Shown one piece after another: positions 39,387 to 47,512 of a stretch of 64,000 nucleotides of DNA. Origin of the DNA: Deinococcus yavapaiensis KR-236 (GTDB lineage Bacteria > Deinococcota > Deinococci > Deinococcales > Deinococcaceae); NCBI RefSeq assembly GCF_003217515.1, contig NZ_QJSX01000011.1:129517-193516 (forward strand), written 5' to 3'. The position numbers were made by a program, and so were the translations under genes. Each line of letters begins with the position of its first letter. Within the stretch, counting starts at the first letter, position 1. The notes under the pieces are model-generated. The model did no database searches. It was not told the DNA's origin and was given only the letters and a program-made list of their open reading frames with translations.

Positions 39387-40142
39387 GTGACGATCCACAC
39401 GACGAGCGCCTTGTGGGCGGCAGTGGCGCGCGTCGCCACGACGCTGCCGATCGAGCGTGTCGAGCAACTCGCCGGCTTCGTGCAACGCGCGCCCGGACCG
39501 CGCGCGATCGCGAACGCGCTGCCAGGCGTGCCGTCCGACGCCGTGACGGCCCTTGGTGTCGTGTGGAAGGACGTGCCGACGTCCGGCGCGGAACTCGCGA
39601 GCGCGCTGCGCGCCGCGGCCGCCACGGCGAGCGCGGCGCGGCGCGCGACGGACGTGTCGCTCGCGTGGACGGGCCCGACCACGACGTTCTTGTCGGTGCG
39701 GCACACGGAACGCGTGCTGGTCGAACTCGTCGACGCCGCGCGCGAGCGCGTCTTCGTGGCGAGTTACGTGGCGTACGACGTGCCGAGCGTCGTGGCCGCG
39801 CTCGACGGCGCGTGCGCGCGCGGCGTGAACGTGTCGATCTTGCTGGAGACGTCCGCCGCCAAAGGAGGAAGCTTGTCGGTCGATTCGATCGAGAAGATGC
39901 GCGCCGCCGTGCCGCGCGCGACGTTGTACGAATGGAACCCCACGCGTCGCGTCGGTGCGGTGCACGCGAAGGCCGTCGTCGTGGACGGCGCGGCTTGCCT
40001 CGTGACGAGCGCGAACCTCACGACGGCCGCGTTGGAGCGCAACATGGAACTCGGCGTGACGATTCGCGGCGGGCGGGTGCCGGAGCAGCTCGATCGGCAC
40101 TTCCGCGCGCTCGTCGACACGTGCGTGCTCGTTCGAGCTTGA
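39387..40142 (+). CDS. drmC: DISARM phospholipase-D-like protein DrmC
   Basis: 251-residue protein with one PLD domain. The HKD-type motif is clear: 'VGAVHAKAVVVDG' (HxK) then 'VTSANLTTAALERNMELGV' (SxN and downstream Glu). The first half motif is degenerate ('VFVASYVAYD'), so an active enzyme would form by dimerisation. In characterised DISARM systems DrmC is a putative nuclease and is partly dispensable. GTG start one base after the drmB stop. Confidence 0.85.
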   Translation: MTIHTTSALWAAVARVATTLPIERVEQLAGFVQRAPGPRAIANALPGVPSDAVTALGVVWKDVPTSGAELASALRAAAATASAARRATDVSLAWTGPTTTFLSVRHTERVLVELVDAARERVFVASYVAYDVPSVVAALDGACARGVNVSILLETSAAKGGSLSVDSIEKMRAAVPRATLYEWNPTRRVGAVHAKAVVVDGAACLVTSANLTTAALERNMELGVTIRGGRVPEQLDRHFRALVDTCVLVRA

Positions 40143-40164
40143 ACGACACGCCCGCGCTGCTAGA

Positions 40165-41304
40165 GTGAAGTCGATCACGGTGCCGACTCCTCCTTCTCAC
40201 CCCGACCCACGTCCTCATCGGAACAGCACGGTCGTCGACCTCTTCTGCGGCGTCGGCGGCCTCACGCACGGCTTCGTCGCCGAAGGCTTCCACGTCGCCG
40301 CCGGCCTGGACGTGGATTCGTCGTGTCGACACGCGTACGAAGCGAACAACGCGGGCGCCACCTTCTTGGAGAAGAGCGTCGACGATCCGAGCGTGCCCGA
40401 CTTGCTGCGCGACCTCTACCCGCGAGGGCGCACGAAAATCCTCGTGGGGTGCGCGCCGTGCCAGCCGTTCTCGTCGAACAACACGAAAGGAAAGCAGACG
40501 GGCGATTGGCGGTTGCTCGGTGTGTTCGGCGACCTCGTCGCGGCCGTCGAACCGGACGTCGTGTCGATGGAGAACGTGTCGCGCCTCGCGACCTTCCGCG
40601 GCGGCGAGGTCTTCCGCGGTTTCGTGTCGAAGTTGGAAGACCTCGGCTACCACGTCGCGTGGGACGACGTGCACGGCCCCGACCACGGCGTGCCGCAGCG
40701 CCGCAAGCGTCTGCTGCTGCTCGCGTCGCGTCTCGGTCCGATCGAGTTCGAACCGCCTTCCCGCTCGCCCGACACGTACCGCACGGTTCGCGACACGATC
40801 GGCGCGTTGCGTCCGCTGCGCGCCGGCGAACGCGACCTGGCCGACCCGTTGCATTGGGCGGCCGGGTTGACGCAGCGCAACTTGGAGCGCATTCGCGCGT
40901 CGAAACCCAACGGTTCGTGGCGCGATTGGGACGAACACCTCGTCGCCGACTGCCACCGCAAGGCCAGCGGCAAGTCCTTTCCGAGCGTGTACGGCCGCAT
41001 GGCGTGGGACGAGCCATCCCCGACGATCACGACGCAGTTCTACGGGTTCGGCAACGGCCGCTTCGGCCATCCCGAGCAGGACCGCGCCATCTCGCTGCGC
41101 GAAGGCGCGCTGCTGCAGACGTTCCCGCCCGGGTACGAGTTCGTGCCGCCCGAAGGCCCGTGGACGTTCGAGCACATCGGTCGGCACATCGGCAACGCCG
41201 TTCCGCCCGAGGTCGGGCGCGTCGTCGCTCGGTCGATCGCGGCGCACCTCGACGCGACCGCGGCGTCGACGGAGGCCGCGTCACGCGGCCTCGTCGTCCA
41301 GTAA
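40165..41304 (+). CDS. DNA (cytosine-5-)-methyltransferase (DrmMII-like position)
   Basis: 379-residue C5 cytosine methyltransferase with all catalytic motifs: I 'VVDLFCGVGGLTHGF', IV 'GCAPCQPFSS' with the catalytic Cys, VI 'VVSMENVSRL', VIII 'QRRKRLLLLAS' and X 'HIGNAVPPEVG'. The variable target region is about residues 210-300. It lies 22 bases after drmC in the same direction. A 5mC enzyme is the defining modification gene of class 2 DISARM, whereas this operon is class 1 by drmD and drmMI, so the locus carries both modification types. Its last 24 bases overlap the end of the convergent vsr gene. GTG start. Confidence 0.88.
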   Translation: MKSITVPTPPSHPDPRPHRNSTVVDLFCGVGGLTHGFVAEGFHVAAGLDVDSSCRHAYEANNAGATFLEKSVDDPSVPDLLRDLYPRGRTKILVGCAPCQPFSSNNTKGKQTGDWRLLGVFGDLVAAVEPDVVSMENVSRLATFRGGEVFRGFVSKLEDLGYHVAWDDVHGPDHGVPQRRKRLLLLASRLGPIEFEPPSRSPDTYRTVRDTIGALRPLRAGERDLADPLHWAAGLTQRNLERIRASKPNGSWRDWDEHLVADCHRKASGKSFPSVYGRMAWDEPSPTITTQFYGFGNGRFGHPEQDRAISLREGALLQTFPPGYEFVPPEGPWTFEHIGRHIGNAVPPEVGRVVARSIAAHLDATAASTEAASRGLVVQ

Positions 41305-41703
41305 GCGCAGCACGCGTTCGACGACGTCGTCGAGTCGCTCCTCGACTTCGTGCTCCCAGACGCGAAGCACCCGCCACCCGAGCGCCTGGAGGTCGGCGAC
41401 GTTGCAGCGATCGCGTTCCATGTTCCGCTCGACCTTCTCGCGCCAGAACGGCTTGAGCTTGTGACCGCGCTCCTCGAATCGCCATCCGTGCCAGAAGTCG
41501 CCGTCGACGAACACGGCGACTTTGCGGCGCGGGAATACGATGTCCGGCGAGCCGGGCAGCCCCTTGACGTTCTTGCGAAATCGAAGGCCGCGGCGATGCA
41601 ACGCGGATCGAAGCGTCACTTCGATGCCGGTGTCGGCGCGGCGCACGTTCGCCATGCGCGCCGCGATCTGCTCGCGGGTCATCGGTGTCTTCACATCGAT
41701 CAT
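41281..41703 (-). CDS. vsr: Very-short-patch repair endonuclease
   Basis: 140-residue Vsr endonuclease, which nicks 5' of the T in T:G mismatches that arise by deamination of 5-methylcytosine. The family features are all present: 'RMANVRRADTGIEVTLRSAL', 'GLRFRKNVKGLPGSPDIVFP' with the catalytic Asp, 'VAVFVDGDFWHGW', and 'FWREKVERNMERD'. The ATG at 41703 precedes the conserved N-terminus; a longer frame adds unrelated residues. Convergent with the cytosine methyltransferase and overlapping it by 24 bases. Vsr genes are typically paired with such methylases, which supports an active 5mC mark. Confidence 0.9.
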   Translation of the reverse strand: MIDVKTPMTREQIAARMANVRRADTGIEVTLRSALHRRGLRFRKNVKGLPGSPDIVFPRRKVAVFVDGDFWHGWRFEERGHKLKPFWREKVERNMERDRCNVADLQALGWRVLRVWEHEVEERLDDVVERVLRLLDDEAA

Positions 41704-41749
41704 GATCGTGTACGACCGCGTTGGAAACGTGATTCGCGCATGACGACAC

Positions 41750-41794
41750 GCGAGAGGGAGGACGACGCGACCTTCGCGTCGTCCTCCCTCTCGC
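41750..41794 (-). terminator. Terminator of the PrimPol operon
   Basis: A perfect 21-bp stem (41750-41770 and 41774-41794) with a 3-base loop, just after the last gene of the minus-strand operon and before vsr. A 9-bp inverted repeat at 41801-41820 covers that gene's stop codon. Confidence 0.75.
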
Positions 41795-41803
41795 TCGCGC
41801 ACG

Positions 41804-42094
41804 TCAACTCAAGTTGACGTGCCAGTGCAACCAAAGCTCGTTCATGTGCTCGTGAATCCGCTGCAAGCGTTCGACGACGCGCGGAGCCAAGAAGGGCTGC
41901 AGGAGCGCGACGTCGAGGCCTTCGCGCACGACCACGCCGACTTGGTAGTACTCCCACGCTTCGGGCTCGGAGCCGTAGAACACTTCACGGAAGCGTTCGC
42001 GCGCCGCTTCGGGCGACGTCGCGTTCACCACCATGATTTGACGCAAGAGGCCCTCTCCCGTTGCGAAATACTCGAGATACACGGTATACGTCAT
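41804..42094 (-). CDS. Hypothetical 96-residue island protein
   Basis: Not recognised. It begins 'MTYTVYLEYFATGEGLLRQ', is acidic to neutral with many aromatic residues, and has an alternating strand/helix pattern ('QIMVVNATSPEAARERF') that suggests a small alpha/beta fold. It is the last gene of a five-gene operon with the TnpB-like and PrimPol-like genes; its ATG follows the stop of the previous gene by one base. Codon use matches the neighbours, supporting a real gene. Confidence 0.6.
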   Translation of the reverse strand: MTYTVYLEYFATGEGLLRQIMVVNATSPEAARERFREVFYGSEPEAWEYYQVGVVVREGLDVALLQPFLAPRVVERLQRIHEHMNELWLHWHVNLS

Positions 42095-42095
42095 G

Positions 42096-42860
42096 TCAGT
42101 TCGCCTCCCTCGCGTCGGCGTCGCGCAGCGCGAGCAGCGACGCGCGCATGTCGCGCGGCACGCCGCCTTCGACGAGCGTGGCGTACGCGTCGACGAGTGC
42201 GTCACGCGCACCCGCCTCGCCGTCCTCGTCGAGCGCGGTCGCGAGCCGGGCGCGAACCGTCACGGCGGTCCGCGCGACCGACAGCACGTAGTCGACGTTC
42301 TCGAGCGCGCGTCGCAAGTGCGCTTCCGCCTGCCCGGGCGTGTCGAAGCGCGGCACCGCGCGCGCGCCGAGGTCGCGCGGTGACACGGGCTCCAGGACGT
42401 CGAATCCGTCGATCGGCGCGGCGCGGCCGCACACGACGACCGCGCGGCCCACGCCCGCGCACGCGATGACCTTGAAGGCCGTGACGACGAGCTCGAAATC
42501 GCTCCCGGCCGTGCGCGCCGCCTGCAGGTCGTCGCCGCCGTCGAAGAGTACGACGCGCGTGTCGTGCGCTTCGAGCGCCGCCGCGACCGCCGCGAAGGTC
42601 GCGTTCGCACCGCGCGGCACGCCGAGGCCGAAGTGGACCAGCAGCGCGCTCAGCACGCCGAGCGGCGTGGGTGGCGCGTCGAGTCGCAGCGTGACCGTGC
42701 GCTCGGCAAGGTCGCCGCGCGTGAGCGCGCGCACGTCCACGTCGGGAACACCCTGCGGCACGCGCAGCCACGACAACCGTGCGCCCGGCGGGCCGTCGCG
42801 CGCTTCGCGAAGTGCGGCGCGCGTCCCGGCACGCCAGGCGTCGAGCGACGCGCGCGTCAC
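42096..42860 (-). CDS. Hypothetical 254-residue island protein, faintly AAA-like
   Basis: Not recognised with confidence. The segment 'RVVLFDGGDDLQAARTAG' resembles a degraded Walker B strand, and the preceding 'PLGVLSALLVHFGLGVP' plus 'NATFAAVAAALEAHDT' spacing recalls TniB-type AAA proteins, but no Walker A is visible, so ATP binding is doubtful. The GTG start (42860) overlaps the stop of the upstream small gene (GTGA). Part of the PrimPol operon; a helper role in replication or in loading another protein is possible but not shown. Confidence 0.55.
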   Translation of the reverse strand: MTRASLDAWRAGTRAALREARDGPPGARLSWLRVPQGVPDVDVRALTRGDLAERTVTLRLDAPPTPLGVLSALLVHFGLGVPRGANATFAAVAAALEAHDTRVVLFDGGDDLQAARTAGSDFELVVTAFKVIACAGVGRAVVVCGRAAPIDGFDVLEPVSPRDLGARAVPRFDTPGQAEAHLRRALENVDYVLSVARTAVTVRARLATALDEDGEAGARDALVDAYATLVEGGVPRDMRASLLALRDADAREAN

Positions 42861-43129
42861 GCGTTGCCTCGTGCGCCGCGCCGGCGCGCGACGACGTCCT
42901 GAGCCCAGGTGGTCCAATCGCGCGCGTCGTCGGGATCCGCGCCGGACAGCGCGTGCCGCGAGAGGGGCACGTGGGCGGCGGCCAGCACACGCTCCGTGTG
43001 CACGTCGTGCACCGTGAGACGGCCGACGTACATGTCGTTCACGCAGCGAACGCGGGCGAAGTGGCGATCGTCGATCGTGCGGCTCCACACGTCGACGGTG
43101 AGAGTCGGTCGAGTCGGTCGGGTTTTCAT
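42857..43129 (-). CDS. Hypothetical 90-residue island protein
   Basis: Not recognised. It starts 'MKTRPTRPTLTVDVWSR', the RPT repeat being coded by a short GTCGGTCGA duplication, and contains 'FARVRCVNDMYVGRLTVHDV', probably a small beta-rich domain. The ATG sits in a TTTTCATGAAAA palindrome with GGAG upstream on the minus strand. Its stop overlaps the next gene's GTG. Confidence 0.5.
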   Translation of the reverse strand: MKTRPTRPTLTVDVWSRTIDDRHFARVRCVNDMYVGRLTVHDVHTERVLAAAHVPLSRHALSGADPDDARDWTTWAQDVVARRRGARGNA

Positions 43130-43141
43130 GAAAACTCCTGA

Positions 43142-43182
43142 ATCAGCACGTCGCGCGTGTCGATCGTGCTGATCGTGCTGGT
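43142..43182. repeat. Short repeats in the gap after the PrimPol gene
   Basis: The 9-mer ATCAGCACG occurs once forward (43142-43150), then inverted at 43165-43173 and with one mismatch at 43174-43182, inside the 83-base gap after the primase gene. The same 9-mer occurs three times in tandem at 48174-48200. Iterons of a replication origin are one possibility. Confidence 0.3.
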
Positions 43183-43212
43183 CATGCCGAAAAACGAGGA
43201 AGGCGGAGTACG

Positions 43213-44118
43213 TCAATCGCGAGCGGGGCGCAGCACGGGTCCGCCCAGGGCGATCACGCGCGCGATCGTGCGCTCGCCGATCGTGACGGGCGAAGCGGTC
43301 GAGACGCGCCGCGCCCACTTACCGGCGTACGCGTCGTGCAGCGCGGAGCGGCGAAACACCGCGTCGAGGGCGACCGGGTCGTCACCGACGACGAAATGCG
43401 CCAGGCGAAGCAACGCGAACGCCGCCTCGCTGCGCGACGCGTACCCGTCGCACACGCCGTCGTCGAAAAGCGCCGCGAACTTCGCGCCGTTGCGCAACCG
43501 CCGCAAGCACGCGATGGCGGCGTCGACGTTCGTCGTGGAAGTGATTCGGGGCGGCGCAGCGGTCGGTGAAGTCGGGACGAGCAAGCGCACGTCGAACAGC
43601 CGGGTGGGCCACGCCGTCCACGGTGGGACGGCCCGCCCCGTCACGGTCACGTGACCGGTGCGCAGAAGTTCGGCGCGCCGCCCGCTCGCGAGACGCACGA
43701 CGGCGTTCGAAGCTTCGTGCGTTTCGTCGCGCACGAGGACGTGCACGCCCGAACCGGGTGAACGTTCGACGTACCCGCCGATCTCCTGCGCGGCACTCAC
43801 GGCCCACGGCGCGATCCGCCCGTCCTGGGCGACGCACGCGTCGAGGTCTACGCACGCGAGACCGCTGCCGTGCAGCGCGTACCCGACGCCCGTTCCGACG
43901 TGGCGGCGCGCGAACGCGTCGTTCAGGGCGTCCCACGTCATCCAGCACGCGGCGTCGCGCACGTCGTGCGCGCGCGCCTGGCGGCCGCGAACGAGCAGCG
44001 GGACTTTCGCGACGCCCCCGTTGGGGCGCCGTCGGGCCGCCCACACGACCCATCGTGCGTCGTGCAGCGGCCAGCGGGCCGCGACGCGAGCGAGCAAATC
44101 AACGCGATCGTTGGGCAT
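43213..44118 (-). CDS. PrimPol-like replication protein (NrS-1 polymerase type)
   Basis: 301-residue protein resembling archaeo-eukaryotic primase/polymerases of plasmids and phages such as NrS-1. Residues 1-40 have 'DARWVVWAARRRPNGGVAKVP', the usual start. The metal-binding motif is 'LACVDLDACV' (DxD), followed by 'YVERSPGSGVHVLV' (S-x-H-type motif). After about residue 215 comes a helical domain with 'YASRSEAAFALLRLAHFVVG' and 'VFRRSALHDAYAGKWARR', like the helix-bundle domain of NrS-1-type primases. It would start replication of the excised island. The N-terminal 20 bases overlap the end of the TnpB-like gene. Confidence 0.6.
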   Translation of the reverse strand: MPNDRVDLLARVAARWPLHDARWVVWAARRRPNGGVAKVPLLVRGRQARAHDVRDAACWMTWDALNDAFARRHVGTGVGYALHGSGLACVDLDACVAQDGRIAPWAVSAAQEIGGYVERSPGSGVHVLVRDETHEASNAVVRLASGRRAELLRTGHVTVTGRAVPPWTAWPTRLFDVRLLVPTSPTAAPPRITSTTNVDAAIACLRRLRNGAKFAALFDDGVCDGYASRSEAAFALLRLAHFVVGDDPVALDAVFRRSALHDAYAGKWARRVSTASPVTIGERTIARVIALGGPVLRPARD

Positions 44119-45436
44119 GCGTGCCCCTCGCGCGTTCGCGAATGACGCGCGCGGCGTTCACGTCACGGTGCTCCCGCGCCCCACAGCATACGCAACGCCC
44201 TTCGCGAGCCCAGTACTTCATGGCGCCGGGTGTGCCGCACGCTGCGCACGTCGTCGACGTGTCGCGCGGATCGACGAGTTCCACGCGACCGCCGCGCGCG
44301 CGCACGAGGTCGGCGGCGTACCGCACGTACACCTTCGACCCGAGCGCGTCGGCCCACTCGGCGTACGGCGATTCCCGCCGGCGAAATCCAGCGTAATCCG
44401 TGTCCTCAATGGCGACCTCCTCGTGATCCAACAGCAACGACGTCGCCGCTTCGAAGGCGGGCCGCACGGTGCGAAACAGCACGGCGTCGCGCTTGAGGCG
44501 GGCGACGCGCTCGTCGTGCGTACGGCGGACGCCCGGCGCGCGCGGTACGGGCACGTCGAGCCGCAGCGCCGCGGGCAGCACGGTCGGAACGCGGCTCACG
44601 ACGTGCTCGCCGGCGGTCGTCACGAGGTTGAGCATGCCCGGATCCACGCCGATCATGCCGGGGTGGCGCGGTTCGGGAACTTCGAGCACCTCGAACCCCC
44701 ACGAGACGTGGTAGATCGGACCGCTCGGGGACGGCATGCGGCGCAACGTCGCGCGGTTCGCCCACGCGAGGCGCACGCCCCCCTCGGCCGTCGTCGCGGC
44801 CTCTTCGACGCGAGGCGGCTCGTACGGATGACGAGCGAGGTGCCGCAGCAACTCGACGTTCGCGTCGACGTCACCAGTCGTCAGGCGACGCTCCAAGTCG
44901 GCGCGCTCGTCTCGCAGGCGATCGAAGCTCTGAGCGCGCCACGCGCGCACGACACGGTCGGCAGCGACCGGCCAAACGTACGCCGCGGCGGGCACGAGGC
45001 CTTCGACGCCCAGCAACTCCACGGCATCGTCGAAGAGCGGCCGAGCGAGGTTCCCGACGTCGAGTGGTTCGTCGGGGTGTGCGCGCGGCAGGTCTCGCAA
45101 GCGCGCACCCGGTTCGAGAGCGCCGATCACCTGCCCGAACGCGCGCGCCACGCCGTCGATCACGTCGCTGCCCACGTCGTGGGTCCAGCCATGATGGCGC
45201 GCGAGATCACGCAACCACCCGCGGCGATTCGGCGGGTCGCGCAGAACGCAGGTCGTGGCGTCGGCGCGCTCCGCGTCGCGCAGCAGGGCGTCGAGGTCGA
45301 AGTCGGTGCGGTCGAGCGCCGCTCGCGCGCGAAGTGCTTGCCACGCGAGATCGGAAACCTCGAATTGACGATCGAGGTGAGGAAGTTGACTCGGGTGCGG
45401 CCGGAGGCGATGTCCGATGTACAGCGTGTATGACAA
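44099..45436 (-). CDS. Divergent TnpB-like RuvC nuclease
   Basis: 445-residue protein with the C-terminal half of IS605-family TnpB / Cas12-like nucleases. All three RuvC residues are present: D265 in 'MIGVDPGMLNLVT', E344 in 'VAIEDTDYAGF' and D425 in 'REHRDVNAARVI'. A zinc finger is formed by C397/C400 ('TCAACG') and C415/C418 ('CVCC'). The first 230 residues do not look like ordinary TnpB. Start: TTG at 45436, with AAAGGATCC at the same spacing as the start of the replication ATPase; no ATG or GTG fits. There is no TnpA, and the 3' end, where an IS would carry its guide RNA, runs straight into the PrimPol gene. Probably a domesticated element-encoded nuclease rather than an IS. Confidence 0.72.
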   Translation of the reverse strand: MSYTLYIGHRLRPHPSQLPHLDRQFEVSDLAWQALRARAALDRTDFDLDALLRDAERADATTCVLRDPPNRRGWLRDLARHHGWTHDVGSDVIDGVARAFGQVIGALEPGARLRDLPRAHPDEPLDVGNLARPLFDDAVELLGVEGLVPAAAYVWPVAADRVVRAWRAQSFDRLRDERADLERRLTTGDVDANVELLRHLARHPYEPPRVEEAATTAEGGVRLAWANRATLRRMPSPSGPIYHVSWGFEVLEVPEPRHPGMIGVDPGMLNLVTTAGEHVVSRVPTVLPAALRLDVPVPRAPGVRRTHDERVARLKRDAVLFRTVRPAFEAATSLLLDHEEVAIEDTDYAGFRRRESPYAEWADALGSKVYVRYAADLVRARGGRVELVDPRDTSTTCAACGTPGAMKYWAREGRCVCCGAREHRDVNAARVIRERARGTHAQRSR

Positions 45437-45790
45437 AAGGGATCCTTTCGAAGCGAACGTGGGAAGTCGAAGGTGTATTCGAGTCGACGAACGACACGAA
45501 TCGTGTGGTCGTACGATCGTTCGCGCCGATTCGACCTCAAGGCTTTCTCGAATCGAACTCGGGTGGAAGTGCGGACGCGTCTTAGAGACGCTCGGGCAAC
45601 ATGGCGATCGACGGTGGGGCGCGACATGCACGCCAGGTGGTGCCCTCGCGGTCGACGAATCGGATGGTTTCGACACGATTTCTTTTCTAGGTTCTTGTCG
45701 GACTCGGGACTTCCTTCGGCTTTCCTCCTACCTTTCCTTCGGCGACCTCGAACGCTCCTCGGCCGTCGATCGAAAGTACGATGCTGAGAA
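45437..45790. other. Divergent intergenic region, TnpB-like gene / HNH gene
   Basis: 354 bases without a supported gene. TACGAT at 45777-45782 lies eight bases before the HNH start and is a plausible -10. The other end must hold the promoter of the PrimPol operon. I see no long palindrome, tRNA or guide-RNA-like structure. Confidence 0.4.
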
Positions 45791-46485
45791 ATGGCGCGAA
45801 ATCCTACGTGGGCGAGAGACGAGATCATGTTGGCGTTGGAGTTGTACGTGCGTCATGGCCGCAGGTTGCTCGACGCACGTCACCCGGACGTCGTCGCGCT
45901 CAGCGAGTTGCTGCGTGCGCTCCCCGTCCATCCCCTGGAGGAGCGCGACGTGAGCTTCCGGAACCCCACGTGAAGATCGCGAACTTGGCGTACTTCGACG
46001 AAGCGAACGGTGGAGGTGGTTTGCGTGGTGGAGGAAAGGGAGACCGAGTCGTGTGGGACACGTACGCGCATCGCTCAGAGGAGTTGAGACGCTTGACCGA
46101 CGTCGTGCGCGGCGCCCGAGAGGACGTCCCGCCGCTCGTCGACGTCGACGAAGGCTTCCCCGAAGGCAGGATCGTCGAACGACTGCATAAAAGCCGCGAA
46201 CGAAGCCGCACGCTGGTGCGTGCCAAGCTGGCGGACGTGAGTGCGAAGACCGGACGGTTGGCGTGCGAAGCGTGCGGCTTCGACTTCGAAGCGACGTACG
46301 GCGATGCGGCGCGAGGAATGGCCGAATGTCATCATCGTGTGCCGTTGAGCGCGATCGGGCAGAGCAAGACGACGCTCGCGGACCTCGCGGTCGTATGCGC
46401 GAACTGCCATCGCTACTTGCACCGCGTTCGACCGATGCCCACCGTCGAGGAGTTGCGGTTGGCTCTCGCGTCGCACGGCACTTGA
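45791..46485 (+). pseudogene. HNH endonuclease, reading frame split
   Basis: Two overlapping frames together make one HNH restriction-type endonuclease. The first (45791-45973) gives 'ARNPTWARDEIMLALELYV' and 'LLRALPVHPLEERDVSFRNP', the usual N-terminal domain. The second continues 'VKIANLAYFDEANGGGGLRG', then 'LACEACGFDFE', 'AECHHRVPLSAIG' and 'LAVVCANCHRYLHR', the zinc-binding HNH (McrA-like) domain with its His and Asn. The break is at a run of four Cs (45964-45967); one more C would restore the frame. However, a GTG at 45970 overlaps the TGA (GTGA), so the halves may be made as coupled subunits. Either a recent frameshift or a split enzyme. Confidence 0.65.
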
Positions 46486-47164
46486 TCGAGTTCGTCCGCA
46501 TCGACTTTTCGCACAGCGAAGGTTCGAGACGCGAGTTGGACGCCCCCTTCCGGTTCGAGGTTCGGCCACCTCGGTCGCACTTCGAGGAGCCACCGAGCTC
46601 GTTCGAGCATCGAACGAGGTCGTGCCTGCCGGGCGGCGTACAGAACCGCGGTGGCGTGCCTGCTTGAGGAACTTGGTCGAGGCGGGCGTCGTGTGCGACC
46701 ACAGGTGGAAGCGACACACTCGGAAAAGGTCCTCGCGGCATGCGACTCACGCAGCGCCGAACTCTTCTCGTGTCGTGCCGGGAAGAAATCGTCGACGCGC
46801 GACGGTGCGGAACCTGATCCAGCGAATCTTGGACGCGCCTCGAAACGAGAAAAGACGCTCGAATCGGCTAAAACACTTCTCGGACGGCACGGTCGTCCAG
46901 GCGCACGTGAGCGCCGCCGACGCGAAAAGTCGGCGACGTCCTCGGTCTTACGTGAAGTCGCGTTCACGTGTCGCCGTTCGAGGAAGCCTGCCGTCTCGAC
47001 GAGAACGAACGCCGACCACGTTACTCCTCGAGCGGCGCGACGCTTCGAAGGTTCGTGCGAACATCGATGCTCTTCTCTGTTCGGCGTCCAAGCGCGCGGA
47101 GGGTCCTCGCGTCAGGCGTCGGCCTGGAACACGTCCGCGCGCCTTTCGACCGAACGTCGAAGCT
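46486..47164. other. 679-base stretch without a supported gene
   Basis: Several open frames cross it but all have low-complexity Arg/Ser-rich translations typical of shadows. TCGA-rich small inverted repeats occur (for example a 7-bp stem at 46600-46616). I see no RNA gene or recognisable remnant. Confidence 0.5.
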
Positions 47165-47512
47165 TCACGAGGGCGAAAGAAGCTCGCCGCCGCGGTTCAC
47201 GATCTCGCCGCGCCGAACGAACACGAAGTAGTCCTCGGCATCGCCGACCTCCGGCATGACCCCGAGCCAAAAGGTCGTTTCGCTCGTCGGTAGGCGCTCC
47301 TCCCCGTCCGTGAGGCCGACGTGGCGTCCTGTTCGCGTGCGCGCGATCAACATCAGGCACCCACCGCCCGTGTCGATCGCTTCGAAGTCGAGGTTCGCGG
47401 TGAGGTCACGCCAATCGCGGGCACCCACCTGGGTGGCGAGCGTGTCGAGGGTTTCGCCGTCGAGGGCGTGGGCGCGCTGCAGCAATCGAGGCGCGAGGGT
47501 CGAAGAGGACAT
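47165..47512 (-). CDS. Hypothetical 115-residue island protein
   Basis: Not recognised. It starts 'MSSSTLAPRLLQRAHALDGE' and contains 'VGARDWRDLTANLDFEAIDT' and 'EDYFVFVRRGEIVNRGGE', a mix of helices and strands. Support for a real gene comes from coding-like residue use and a TATCGT box (47519-47524) six bases before the ATG, the same leaderless pattern seen for chromosomal genes here. Single gene flanked by two empty stretches. Confidence 0.55.
   Translation of the reverse strand: MSSSTLAPRLLQRAHALDGETLDTLATQVGARDWRDLTANLDFEAIDTGGGCLMLIARTRTGRHVGLTDGEERLPTSETTFWLGVMPEVGDAEDYFVFVRRGEIVNRGGELLSPS

Noticed and set aside
44099..45676. A complete IS200/IS605 insertion sequence
   Set aside because: No TnpA, no recognisable left or right ends, and the gene overlaps the next one; called a stand-alone TnpB-like nuclease instead.
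46413..47293. Several overlapping open frames in the 46.5-47.2 kb gap
   Set aside because: All are Arg/Ser-rich, overlap each other on both strands, lack start signals and show no domain.
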